Shown: positions 1-7,396, counted from the first letter of the stretch. The stretch is DNA of 14,690 bases from JAKAFX01 sp043196285 (GCA_043196285.1 JBBYJL010000030.1:1-14690); one strand, 5' to 3'. Program-made: numbers and translations. The notes: a model not told the origin generated them from the sequence alone.

Positions 1-663
1 AGCTCTTTTATTGGGAAAATCGAGGGCTCGAGTTATTAGGATCAATGAAAATGATACGGGGAATAAACGAGAATGATTGCGGAAATTTAGGATAATACCA
101 GGAAGGATCAATCCAAACACTTTCATGTGACTTCATCACATATTTAGGGAAAAGGACTTCCAGTTATTTCATGGGTTGCTGAAAGAATCTCGACATGCTT
201 GAATCCCTCTGGGTTCTATGGTAATTTGCCATTTATACTCGTTCGTTTGACTTCACAGATGCATTGGGTTATATGCGATCCTAACTTTTTACATCCTGTC
301 TTCCGGGTTCCAGAATATTCTAGCTTCTGGAAATAAATTTTTCCCTTATTTTGTTAAACCCAATTTTTTTAGGGAATTACAATCATTGAAGTCTATTCTG
401 CCGACCAATCATGTTCTACAGATAATTCTGTATCCATTTACTCCAAAACAATACTTTATAATATGAAGCTATGAATAAAGCCCCCATCCTCACTTTTATT
501 TTCCGGAAATTCTCAATTCGTTAATTGATCTGCCCTCTTATCTCTCTTTAACGATATAATACCTGTCTTACAAGTGTCTGATAAATATGGGGAGCACATC
601 ACACAGGAATTATGCAACACACCTCTTGCTTTGTACATCAGGAGTTTTGAAATCCTCTGAAAG
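1..663. other. Intergenic stretch without a supported gene
   Basis: No frame here has convincing coding character. On the minus strand, positions 232-8 stay open apart from one TAA at 166-164. This frame begins with ATG (MANYHRTQ...) and would give about 70 residues if the stop were read through. I do not recognise the product, so it may be a decayed gene or chance. A hairpin with a following T-rich run lies at 308-342 and is listed separately. A small hairpin, ATGTGA/TCACAT with a 5-base loop, lies at 125-141. No RNA gene such as RNase P RNA or SRP RNA is recognisable on either strand. Confidence 0.5.
308..342 (+). terminator. Hairpin followed by T-rich run, terminator-like
   Basis: TTCCAGAA at 308-315 pairs perfectly with TTCTGGAA at 325-332 around a 9-base loop, and is followed by AATAAATTTTT. 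In form this is a factor-independent terminator reading in the plus direction. No plus-strand gene is visible upstream in the window. Either it ends a transcript that enters from outside or an unrecognised RNA, or it is chance. Confidence 0.3.
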
Positions 664-736
664 AGCCGCTGGAGGGATTCGAACCCCCGACCTGCTGATT
701 ACGAATCAGCTGCTCTACCAACTAAGCCACAGCGGC
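664..736 (-). tRNA. tRNA-Thr (anticodon CGU)
   Basis: Read on the minus strand, the sequence folds into a full cloverleaf of 73 nt with the discriminator. The acceptor stem GCCGCTG/CAGCGGC has 7 pairs. The D arm contains TAGTTGGTAGAGC. The anticodon stem GCTGA/TCAGC encloses loop TTCGTAA, so the anticodon is CGT, which reads ACG threonine codons. The T arm carries GGTTCGAATCC. The discriminator is U, as is usual for archaeal tRNA-Thr. No CCA is encoded and no intron interrupts the anticodon loop. A TATA box lies at the expected distance upstream. Confidence 0.97.
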
Positions 737-756
737 GCAATACACGTTAACACGCT

Positions 757-771
757 CTTTTAAATAAATAT
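757..771 (-). promoter_or_regulatory. TATA box of the tRNA-Thr gene
   Basis: The minus strand reads ATATTTATTTAAAAG, centred about 27 bp before the first base of the tRNA. That fits archaeal TBP/TFB spacing and places transcription start essentially at the mature 5' end. Confidence 0.55.
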
Positions 772-792
772 TGCATACGGACAATCAGCAGG

Positions 793-1989
793 TCAGGATT
801 CCTTGTAGATGAACTCAGGATAATTAATTGCAATGCCGGAAGGAATTTTGGGATAGAAGAACGTCGATTTCTGAGGTAGAGTTATGCCTTTCATGACTAT
901 TTTAATGAAGATATCCTTGTCCCATGGAGGCATGATAAATGACATTGAAGCTTCCCCTTCGTTCACCTCTTTAATAGCTTCAGAAAGCTCATTGGTATAT
1001 ACTAGACCATTCTCCAAGCTCTTTTCATCCATTTTCATGCATTTTTTTAGTATGATCTTGTTCAGAATATCATTTTCTGGTATGAATCCATCAATAAGGT
1101 CGCCCTCAAGTTCCTGATCTAGATAATTCTCTCTGCGCCTGAAATAATGGTATTTTCCATCATACATCACAATGCCCTGAAACCTAAAAAGGGAATCGGA
1201 GGTTTCAATTTCGAAATATTGTTTGCACGCTTCCATCCATTCCCTGTTGTATTCTCTAGACTTTACAATCCTGTGTATACCGGAAATGAGAAGACCAGGA
1301 TCGTGAACTGAAGTAATGTATGAGAGTGAATAACTCCAGAAATCCTTCCACTGCCCCTCACTCAGTTCAGCAAGGCTCTGAGTGGCTGCAAGTCTGTGAT
1401 GTCCATCAGCCACTATTGAGTTTTCTGTCTCCAGAGACTTCCTTATGTCAAGTATGATCTGATCATCTTCAATCGCGTATACCTTGTTCACAACGTTCAA
1501 TGGCTCTTCAAAGCTGAACAGTTTCCTTGAATCCTTTACAGCACTTTTGATAAGTTTATCAAACCGTGTGTTTGATACGAGAAGGAAAATGGGTTCGGGT
1601 TCACATTTCATAGACGCCATGAGCTGCATCCTGCCTTTTTTGGGACCTTCGAAGGTTCTCTCATGCGGTTTTACAGACCCGTCAATCGGGTATACAGAGG
1701 TCAGGCAAATAATTCCTATTCTCTGAAAATTCTGACCTGCGTAGCTGAACTCCTGCAGAACAAGAAGAATCACATCGTTTGGCATCAGTTTCAACATGCC
1801 GCCCCTGATCCATTCGCTAATCAATGAAGAGGGATCCGAACCTGGATCTGGCAATGTGAGCTTGGTTATGTTGTATCTGTTGGCTTTCAGATCCTCCTCC
1901 TGTTCCTTCAATATCGTATCGAAGGGAGGAGAAACGAAGTCAGAAATTTCTCCCGTGTAAACAAGTGGCTTGAACGCCTTGATCTTCAA
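793..1989 (-). CDS. DUF1015 (COG4198) family protein
   Basis: This 398-residue protein belongs to the DUF1015/COG4198 family, and its length is normal for the family. Family hallmarks are visible: SPPFD near residue 20, PHERTFEGPKKGR at 109-120 (the family usually has H-E-x-T-x-x-x-PK), EPIFLL at 132-137, and the strongly conserved ADGHHR at 194-199, which probably forms the active-site core. The biochemical function is not established. In many bacteria the family lies next to serine-biosynthesis genes, and its DGHHR core recalls ParB-like nucleotide-binding proteins such as archaeal SerK, but this is only suggestive. The start is TTG; its first bases overlap the nfo stop as TTGA (1989-1986). 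An AGGGTG Shine-Dalgarno-like element ends about 5 bases before it. The overlap implies translational coupling with nfo. There is no signal peptide, so it is cytoplasmic. Family call is sure, role unknown. Confidence 0.9.
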   Translation of the reverse strand: MKIKAFKPLVYTGEISDFVSPPFDTILKEQEEDLKANRYNITKLTLPDPGSDPSSLISEWIRGGMLKLMPNDVILLVLQEFSYAGQNFQRIGIICLTSVYPIDGSVKPHERTFEGPKKGRMQLMASMKCEPEPIFLLVSNTRFDKLIKSAVKDSRKLFSFEEPLNVVNKVYAIEDDQIILDIRKSLETENSIVADGHHRLAATQSLAELSEGQWKDFWSYSLSYITSVHDPGLLISGIHRIVKSREYNREWMEACKQYFEIETSDSLFRFQGIVMYDGKYHYFRRRENYLDQELEGDLIDGFIPENDILNKIILKKCMKMDEKSLENGLVYTNELSEAIKEVNEGEASMSFIMPPWDKDIFIKIVMKGITLPQKSTFFYPKIPSGIAINYPEFIYKES

Positions 1990-2828
1990 CGCGACACCCT
2001 GCTGTAAATACTCTCCATGGTAGATATATCCACCATGTAACCATTCTCACCTTTTGGAGTTTCGAGAACCATAGGTATCTCCCTGAATCTAGGATCATTA
2101 ATAAAATTCTTTATCCCTTCGGTTCCCAGCATTCCAAGGCCTATCTGCTCATGCCTGTCAAGTCTGCTTCCTATACCCTTTTTTGAATCGTTGAGGTGAA
2201 AGCCCTTAAGCTTCTCCATGCCGATTGAGGAATCAAACATATCCATGGTTTCCAGGTACCCTGCCTCAGATTTTATATCATAACCTGAAGCGAATACGTG
2301 GCAGGTATCAAAGCAGACACCTATCCTGGTCCTGTTCTCGATACCATCGATCATCTCACTGATCTGCTGGAAGTTGTATCCTATATTATTTCCCTGGCCA
2401 GCTGCAGTTTCAAGGAGTATGGTAGTTTTCATATTCTCATACGATGCTGAATTTATGTTCTCATAAACATTTCTTATGGCGATCTTCTCGGTTGAACCAG
2501 AACTGGATCCAGGATGTATAACCAAGAATTCTGCTCCCAGCAGATCAGATCTCCTTATTTCTTCCTGCAAAGCGGCTCTTACCTTTGATTCAAGTAGAGG
2601 ATCAGATGTTCCAAGATTAAGCAGGTATGAAGCATGGATCATGATTCCTGACATTCCAAATTTCTGAACGGCAGTTTTGAATGCCTGGGCATCAGGATCA
2701 CTTATACTGTTAGCCTTCCACTGCATCTGATTCTTGGAGAATATCTGAAACGTTCTGAACTTGAAAACAGAAGCACGTTCAGGTGCCTTCCATATACCTC
2801 CAGAGGTGGATATATGGCCCCCTATCAT
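1986..2828 (-). CDS. nfo: Endonuclease IV (AP endonuclease family 2)
   Basis: The product cleaves DNA 5' of abasic sites in base-excision repair, as a TIM-barrel enzyme with three zinc ions. Numbering from the chosen ATG (280 residues), every expected metal ligand is present: H65, H105, E140, D174, H177, H211, D224, H226 and E256. The spacing matches the E. coli enzyme. Signatures include LLETAAGQG (138-146), GVCFDTCHVFASGYD (170-184) and HLNDSK (211-216). I place the start at the ATG at 2828 because it gives the family-typical opening MIGGHIS and has GAGGAG a few bases upstream. The frame also stays open to an ATG at 2849 and a TTG at 2855, so up to nine more residues are possible. It is the first gene of a pair with the DUF1015 protein. 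A TATA-like element at 2895-2904 fits a short leader. Confidence 0.96.
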   Translation of the reverse strand: MIGGHISTSGGIWKAPERASVFKFRTFQIFSKNQMQWKANSISDPDAQAFKTAVQKFGMSGIMIHASYLLNLGTSDPLLESKVRAALQEEIRRSDLLGAEFLVIHPGSSSGSTEKIAIRNVYENINSASYENMKTTILLETAAGQGNNIGYNFQQISEMIDGIENRTRIGVCFDTCHVFASGYDIKSEAGYLETMDMFDSSIGMEKLKGFHLNDSKKGIGSRLDRHEQIGLGMLGTEGIKNFINDPRFREIPMVLETPKGENGYMVDISTMESIYSRVSR

Positions 2829-2893
2829 TCTCTCCTCAAGCAAGCCCATCGTCAACTCCCTGTTGTCCTCTCCTCCCTAAGGATTGGATGTCC

Positions 2894-2905
2894 TGTTTTA
2901 TTAAC
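2894..2905 (-). promoter_or_regulatory. Probable TATA box for nfo-DUF1015
   Basis: The minus strand reads TTAATAAAAC. Transcription would start near 2873, giving a leader of about 45 bases that holds GGGAGG and the GAGGAG ribosome site of nfo. A second, more consensus-like candidate (GATAAATATATG on the minus strand, 3004-3015) would give a leader of about 155 bases. The sequence alone does not decide between them. Confidence 0.35.
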
Positions 2906-3084
2906 CATTGCACATTCATGTATTCTGGTGGTCTGAGACGACCTCTAACACGCGTTAATTCACAACTGCCCGTGGGAATTGGATCTGCAATACCTCTATC
3001 TCTCATATATTTATCGCAATTCGTATCCTTCATGAAAATCGGAACTTTCTTGCTCATAGGATGTAAATCTTTGAACAGGCCTTA

Positions 3085-3795
3085 TCAGGAAGAGACATTC
3101 TCGATCATCAAATTTATGAATTGATATACATGCAGCGCAAGTGCAGGGTTGTCAGTATATCCGCATTCATCAAGATCAGGGCCGGCTATTAACGCCCGTG
3201 TCTGGTCACTGGCAACGTCTGTTGCAACTATCCCATCCTTTCGGTAGACTTCCGTATTCTCAGGAACCCTCTTGTTTGGAGGGGTCACAAATATAACTCT
3301 GACACCTCTCTTTACCGCATTGTCAATGTGCTTCTTTAGATCACTTCTGATCTCCCTTACCCTTGGAGTGGCAATCATGATTTCCTTCTCAGTCAGGTTT
3401 ATCATTTCAGCAAGTTTATCCATAACCTTCTGGTGTCCTGATATTGTATAGATGAGTTGAGGCTCACCCTTTGACGGAAGCTGATCCCGCAACTCTCTGA
3501 GATCATCAAAGAGTGTCTGAACTTTGCTGTCTATATCCCTCCTGATCTTGTTCATGTCCTCAGATTTGAACATTTTGGGTCTACCTTCAGTTTCCTTTGC
3601 GAAACCAGCTTGTACCAGAGACTCCATAACCTTGTACGCAGAAGTCCTCGGGATTCCAGCGGTATCTGCTATTGTATCTGCACTTGCTACACCATGATAA
3701 ACTAAAGCTGAAAACGCCTGTGCTTCGTACGAAGAAAGACCAAGCATTTTGAGCATTTCAGAGATTTTCTGAATCCTGTCATTATTAGCGTCCAC
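3085..3795 (-). CDS. TrmB-family transcriptional regulator
   Basis: This 236-residue protein has the TrmB layout. The N-terminal winged helix (about residues 8-78) includes LGLSSYEAQAFSAL and the recognition-helix region IPRTSAYKVMESL. A short charged coiled coil follows (about 80-108), then a C-terminal phospholipase-D-like effector domain (about 110-235). In archaea such proteins mostly sense sugars or other metabolites and switch transport and metabolic genes. The ligand here is unknown: the sugar-binding extension of classical TrmB is absent and the protein is shorter, more like the small TrmB-like group. The start is GTG with no ribosome site, but a TATA element centred 26 bp upstream supports a leaderless mRNA. 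An 8-bp inverted repeat flanks the promoter, so autoregulation is plausible. It lies 66 bases downstream of gcvPB on the same strand; a role in glycine metabolism is possible but unproven. Confidence 0.88.
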   Translation of the reverse strand: MDANNDRIQKISEMLKMLGLSSYEAQAFSALVYHGVASADTIADTAGIPRTSAYKVMESLVQAGFAKETEGRPKMFKSEDMNKIRRDIDSKVQTLFDDLRELRDQLPSKGEPQLIYTISGHQKVMDKLAEMINLTEKEIMIATPRVREIRSDLKKHIDNAVKRGVRVIFVTPPNKRVPENTEVYRKDGIVATDVASDQTRALIAGPDLDECGYTDNPALALHVYQFINLMIENVSS

Positions 3796-3845
3796 AACTA
3801 CTAATAAAGAGCTTACTTATATTATTTTCTTAATTTATAGTAGTT
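3796..3845 (-). promoter_or_regulatory. trmB promoter flanked by an 8-bp inverted repeat
   Basis: The minus strand has AATAATATAA at 3826-3817, centred 26 bp before the GTG, which fits a leaderless start. AACTACTA at 3796-3803 and TAGTAGTT at 3838-3845 are exact inverted copies. Their centres are 42 bp apart, four helical turns, with the TATA box between them. The near arm touches the start codon. This is a good candidate for an autoregulatory operator; binding by the TrmB protein is inference. Confidence 0.5.
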
Positions 3846-3852
3846 AAAATCA

Positions 3853-3870
3853 AGGTGGTGTTTACCACCT
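3853..3870 (-). terminator. Hairpin across the gcvPB stop codon
   Basis: AGGTGGT (3853-3859) pairs with ACCACCT (3864-3870) around a 4-base loop that overlaps the TAA of gcvPB. On the minus strand it is followed by TGATTTTAAC. It may end the gcv transcript before the separate trmB promoter. The T run is short, so this is tentative. Confidence 0.35.
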
Positions 3871-5289
3871 CAGTTTCAGATCCCTTGCTGCCTTGACTTC
3901 ATCGATCCTTGTTACCGTTGTATTTTTAGGTAGCTCCTTTAATTCTGAATCAGGAACATCCAGTGCATCCAGAAGAAGCTGCGCGTATTTATCAAGGTCG
4001 CTTTTGCCAACGCTTTCAGTAGGTTCGATCATCAGGCTTTCCTTGACCATGAGAGGGAAGTAGATTGTTGGAGGATGCATTCCATGATCCAGCAGGAATT
4101 TGGCCACATCGAGGGCTCTTTTTCCTGTGTTTTCAGTGCTGATGACGAACTCGTGTTTCTTTAACTTCCTGTACGGGATGTAATATTTTCCATCAACCTT
4201 GCTTCTCAGGTAATTGGTGTTCAGAACAGCTAATGTGCTGTTTTCGTCAAGTCCATCAGCACCATTGTAATTGATATATGCCCATGCCCTGAGCAGGACA
4301 CCGAAAGACCCTATGGTCGATACAACTTTACCAATTGTATGCGGGAGCGAATAGTCAAGATAGTACCTGCCGCCATCGTATCTCACGACAGGCACCGGAA
4401 GGAAGTCCTTGAGCTTCGAAGTGACAGCGACGGGTCCCGAACCAGGCCCTCCTCCTCCATGTGGAGTTGCGAAGGTTTTATGGAGGTTGAAATGAACAAT
4501 GTCGAATCCCATGAGCCCCGGAGAAGTCTTGCCGACAATGGCGTTGAAGTTTGCGCCGTCATAGTATAGCAGTCCGCCGGCACCATGAACTATTTTTGCA
4601 ATCTCCTCAATGTGGGTTTCGAAAATGCCAAGAGTGTTTGGATTTGTAATCATAAAAGCTGCAGTTCTTTCTGATACCGCCGCTTTCAGGGCATCAAGAT
4701 CAACGGTCCCCTCAGAGCTGGAGGGTACCTCTACAACCTCAAATCCTGCCATCGCGGCGGAAGCGGGGTTCGTTCCATGTGCCGAGTCTGGAATGATGAT
4801 CTCCTTCCTTTCCGGCTCATTCCTGAATTCAAAATACTTCCTGGTGATAAGCATCCCTGTAAACTCACCCTGTGCACCTGCCATTGGCTGCACTGTTACG
4901 GCATCCATATCTGAGAGAACCTTCAGCGCCTCCTGCAGTTCGTATATTACCTGCAGGTTTCCCTGTACCATGTCCTCGGGAAGAAGAGGATGGGAGTCAT
5001 TGAATTGAGAAATAGAAGCGATTTGATCTGCATACTTTGGGTTGAATTTCATTGTGCAGGAGCCTAGGGGATAAAATCCAACATCGACGCCATAATTCAT
5101 CTGGGAAAGTCTGGTGAAATGCCTCACCACATCATACTCTGCAACATCTGGAAGATTCAGTTCTTCTCTCTTAAGTTCATCAGGAAGCCCAAGGCGATCG
5201 GCATCTATTGTTCCTGGTATCCTGTAGGTACTCCCGGAATGATAATCCTTGATGTATGGTTCATCATAAACAGCCTGTCTGTAAGACAC
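3862..5289 (-). CDS. gcvPB: Glycine dehydrogenase (decarboxylating) subunit 2
   Basis: This is the C-terminal half of the P-protein, which in archaea and many bacteria is split into two subunits. With GcvPA it decarboxylates glycine using pyridoxal phosphate and passes the aminomethyl group to the lipoyl arm of GcvH. At 475 residues it has normal length. Visible signatures are GVDVGFYPLGSCTMKFNP (67-84), PDSAHGTNPASA (167-178), YYDGANFNA (242-250) and HFNLHKTFATPHGGGGPG (266-283). K271 in LHKTF is the lysine that forms the Schiff base with PLP. The start is GTG at 5289, one base after the gcvPA TGA. GGGAGGG about 9 bases upstream is the ribosome site, so the two are cotranscribed and probably coupled. 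gcvT, gcvH and a lipoamide dehydrogenase are not in the window. Confidence 0.97.
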   Translation of the reverse strand: MSYRQAVYDEPYIKDYHSGSTYRIPGTIDADRLGLPDELKREELNLPDVAEYDVVRHFTRLSQMNYGVDVGFYPLGSCTMKFNPKYADQIASISQFNDSHPLLPEDMVQGNLQVIYELQEALKVLSDMDAVTVQPMAGAQGEFTGMLITRKYFEFRNEPERKEIIIPDSAHGTNPASAAMAGFEVVEVPSSSEGTVDLDALKAAVSERTAAFMITNPNTLGIFETHIEEIAKIVHGAGGLLYYDGANFNAIVGKTSPGLMGFDIVHFNLHKTFATPHGGGGPGSGPVAVTSKLKDFLPVPVVRYDGGRYYLDYSLPHTIGKVVSTIGSFGVLLRAWAYINYNGADGLDENSTLAVLNTNYLRSKVDGKYYIPYRKLKKHEFVISTENTGKRALDVAKFLLDHGMHPPTIYFPLMVKESLMIEPTESVGKSDLDKYAQLLLDALDVPDSELKELPKNTTVTRIDEVKAARDLKLRW

Positions 5290-5290
5290 T

Positions 5291-6628
5291 TCACATCCCT
5301 CCCAGAGTGGCAGCTAGTAAATCTATATCGGAGTCAGCTGTCTTTTCAGTGAATGAGAAAGCATAATGCCCCTTCAGCTGATCGGAAAGGAAAGGAATAA
5401 CTCTGGAGAGAGGAATTCCACCAATTATTCTGTTCTTGATCAGTGCCGCACTCAACTCTTTCTCGTTCCTGTTGAGTTTCACAATTACGTCAGAGAAATG
5501 AACCCCACTGAATGGAACAGCATCTCTGGAAAGAACCCTTTTTACGTTTTCAGTGAATTTCCTTGATTTTTCCATTGTCACAGCAGCCACCTTTTTTAGG
5601 CCCGCAGAACCAAGAAGGGAAAGATATGTGAGGGATGCCAGGGCCATGAGAGCCTGGTTTGTGCAGATGTTGCTGGTGGCCTTTTCTCTTCTGATGTGCT
5701 GCTCCCTCGTCTGAAGCGTCATCACAAAAGCCCTTTTCCCGTTTGCGTCAACAGTTTCACCAATAATCCTGCCTGGTGATTTTCTCACAAGATCTTTCCT
5801 GAACGTGAAAATGCCCAGATATGGACCACCATAATTCATGTGAATTCCCATCTGCTGCCCTTCTGCCACAGCTATGTCAGCGCCGTAGTCTCCCGGAGGC
5901 TTGACAAGTCCAAGGCTTATGGGATCAACGTAGGCAATTAGGAGCGCATCCTTTTTTATTTCGGAAACCTTGGTGACATTTCTGTCCAAAACTCCATATG
6001 AGTTTGGATTCTCCACTATTATGGCAGAGATGTTTTCGTCCACGAGTCCTTTCAGGTTCTCAAGATCGGTCTCTCCAGTGATTGGGGATACCCTGTATCT
6101 CTCAAATTTGATATTCAATCCTTCAGTATAGCTCTCGAGCACCCTTAGTTTTGTGTCGATTATGTTCTCAGGAATAAGAACCCTGGGTCTCCCATTCTCT
6201 CTGAAAGCCATCCTGACAGCCTCACCCAGGGCTGAATAGCCATCGTACATTGATGAATTGGAGAAATCCATATGCATCAGATCGGAAATTATGCTCTGAT
6301 ACTCGAAAAGGGACTGGAGCATTCCCTGGGAAACCTCAGGCTGATATGGTGTATAGGATGTCAGGAACTCGGACCTTGAAATCACACTGTCAACGCTGGC
6401 TGGAATAATCCTGTCATAAAAGCCCATACCTAGAAAGTTCCTGTACTGGCTCCACTGATTATTTCTTGCCACGGACCTGGCAGCTTCTATAACCTCAAAC
6501 TCGCTCTTTGAACGTGGGAGCCTGATTACGCTCTTCCGAAACTTGGCCGGAATCTCTGAAAAAAGATCATCTCTGGATTTCATGGAAAGCGAACTCAACA
6601 TCTGTTCCACTTCATCACTTCTTGGCAT
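5291..6628 (-). CDS. gcvPA: Glycine dehydrogenase (decarboxylating) subunit 1
   Basis: This is the N-terminal half of the split glycine-cleavage P-protein, 445 residues, normal for the family. The diagnostic run FLGMGFYDRIIPASVD (65-80), followed by SYTPYQPEVSQGMLQSLFEY (91-110), is clear. Later landmarks include ENPNSYG near 205 and NYGGPYLGIF near 265. This subunit has the same fold as GcvPB but lacks the PLP lysine and builds the active site with it as a heterotetramer. The ATG at 6628 has no ribosome site; a TATA box about 27 bp upstream indicates a leaderless mRNA. It is the first gene of the gcvPA-gcvPB operon. A dyad sequence at 6675-6692, just upstream of the promoter, may be its operator. 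Confidence 0.97.
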   Translation of the reverse strand: MPRSDEVEQMLSSLSMKSRDDLFSEIPAKFRKSVIRLPRSKSEFEVIEAARSVARNNQWSQYRNFLGMGFYDRIIPASVDSVISRSEFLTSYTPYQPEVSQGMLQSLFEYQSIISDLMHMDFSNSSMYDGYSALGEAVRMAFRENGRPRVLIPENIIDTKLRVLESYTEGLNIKFERYRVSPITGETDLENLKGLVDENISAIIVENPNSYGVLDRNVTKVSEIKKDALLIAYVDPISLGLVKPPGDYGADIAVAEGQQMGIHMNYGGPYLGIFTFRKDLVRKSPGRIIGETVDANGKRAFVMTLQTREQHIRREKATSNICTNQALMALASLTYLSLLGSAGLKKVAAVTMEKSRKFTENVKRVLSRDAVPFSGVHFSDVIVKLNRNEKELSAALIKNRIIGGIPLSRVIPFLSDQLKGHYAFSFTEKTADSDIDLLAATLGGM

Positions 6629-6650
6629 AAGATGGACAGGTCATAGATGG

Positions 6651-6662
6651 ATATTTTAATTT
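6651..6662 (-). promoter_or_regulatory. TATA box of gcvPA-gcvPB, leaderless
   Basis: The minus strand reads AATTAAAATAT, centred about 27 bp before the gcvPA ATG. The first base of the mRNA would then be at or next to the A of the ATG. Confidence 0.5.
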
Positions 6663-6674
6663 TGTGAATAGCTT

Positions 6675-6692
6675 AGGTCAACCACGTGACCT
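6675..6692. promoter_or_regulatory. Dyad upstream of the gcv promoter, possible operator
   Basis: AGGTCA (6675-6680) and TGACCT (6687-6692) form perfect 6-bp arms with a 6-base spacer, and CACGTG overlaps the spacer and right arm. It sits about 13 bp upstream of the TATA box of gcvPA, just beyond where TFB binds. That is where archaeal activators and some repressors act. The binding protein is unknown. Confidence 0.35.
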
Positions 6693-6849
6693 CCTCCCCA
6701 GCTTTCGCATGGAGATTCCCACTTCAAAGGTTGCCAACGGATAACACAATCTCCCATAAATAATAAGTTTTCCACTCGTTTTCATCCACTATCTTGCGAA
6801 AGGGTATTTCTCGATCGCAATGTTAAAAATAGGATCAGTCATACATCAA

Positions 6850-6892
6850 AATATAGATATTTTTAAATAATAAAATAAATAAATATAATTTT
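6850..6892 (-). terminator. T-rich 3' end of the HTa gene
   Basis: After the HTa stop the minus strand runs through TTTATTTATTTTATTATTT and then TTAAAAATATCTATATTTTG, which also contains AAAATAT/ATATTTT arms. Archaeal RNA polymerase ends at such T-rich tracts. It separates HTa from the gcv promoter downstream. Confidence 0.45.
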
Positions 6893-6896
6893 CAGT

Positions 6897-7166
6897 TTAC
6901 TTGTATTTGACTTTGCTTGATGCCCTGAAGACGAATTTCCTCTTCGCTGGTACATCAATGATTTTCTTTGTCTGCGGGTTTCTAGCTTTTCTGGCACTCT
7001 GCTTTCTTCTTTCGAAGATACCGAATCCAGCAAGGTTGATCTTTGATCCCTTGTCTGACTCGCTGACTATCGTGTCCAAAAAGTGTTTTATCACATTTCT
7101 GGCCACTCTCTGCGTTGTGCCGGTCTTTTTGGAAACCGTCTTTGACAATTCACTTATTCCTACCAA
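6897..7166 (-). CDS. HTa: HU-family histone-like protein, HTa type
   Basis: This 89-residue basic protein is an HU/IHF-fold dimer that coats and compacts DNA. It matches the HTa protein of Thermoplasma very closely, for example VGISELSK at the N-terminus, INLAGFGIFERR at 43-54, RKARNPQTKK at 59-68 and FVFRASSK at 78-85. The GFGIFE and ARNPQT elements are the HU dimer core and the DNA-gripping arm. Thermoplasmatales lack the usual archaeal histones, and HTa, which was acquired from bacteria, takes that place. The start must be TTG at 7166 because an in-frame TAA lies three codons upstream (7175-7173). GGGGGT 8 bases before it can serve as the ribosome site. The gene stands alone with its own promoter and T-rich terminator, as expected for an abundant nucleoid protein. 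This is the best taxonomic marker in the window. Confidence 0.97.
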   Translation of the reverse strand: MVGISELSKTVSKKTGTTQRVARNVIKHFLDTIVSESDKGSKINLAGFGIFERRKQSARKARNPQTKKIIDVPAKRKFVFRASSKVKYK

Positions 7167-7202
7167 GGTTTTTTACCCCCAATGATAATACACATAATAC
7201 TA

Positions 7203-7214
7203 TTAAAATATTTC
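7203..7214 (-). promoter_or_regulatory. Probable TATA box of the HTa gene
   Basis: The minus strand reads GAAATATTTTAA. Transcription would start near 7184, leaving a leader of about 18 bases that includes the GGGGGT ribosome site. Other AT-rich tracts nearby make the assignment tentative. Confidence 0.35.
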
Positions 7215-7396
7215 TATTCAGGATTTAATAAAATCATTACTGGATTGAGTTGTCACGTATTCTAATTTTTGCATAAAAAAATGACAATACAAATAAATAT
7301 GCGATTTGATCAATATTTTAAACAGATTTGAGCAATTGGTGTCTGCAGGGGGTTTAAAACGAAGGAGAATTATGCCATCTCAAAATTGTGAGAACG

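Noticed and set aside
2836..3057. 73-codon minus-strand frame upstream of nfo
   Set aside because: It overlaps the start of nfo in another frame, has no recognisable motif, and lies where the nfo leader and promoter are expected.
4339..5008. Plus-strand open frames inside gcvPB (4339-4569, 4610-5008)
   Set aside because: They are antisense to a clearly conserved gene, and their peptides show no family features.
6629..6896. Possible glycine riboswitch before gcvPA
   Set aside because: The TATA box sits about 27 bp before the ATG, leaving no leader RNA, and none of the glycine-aptamer core is recognisable.
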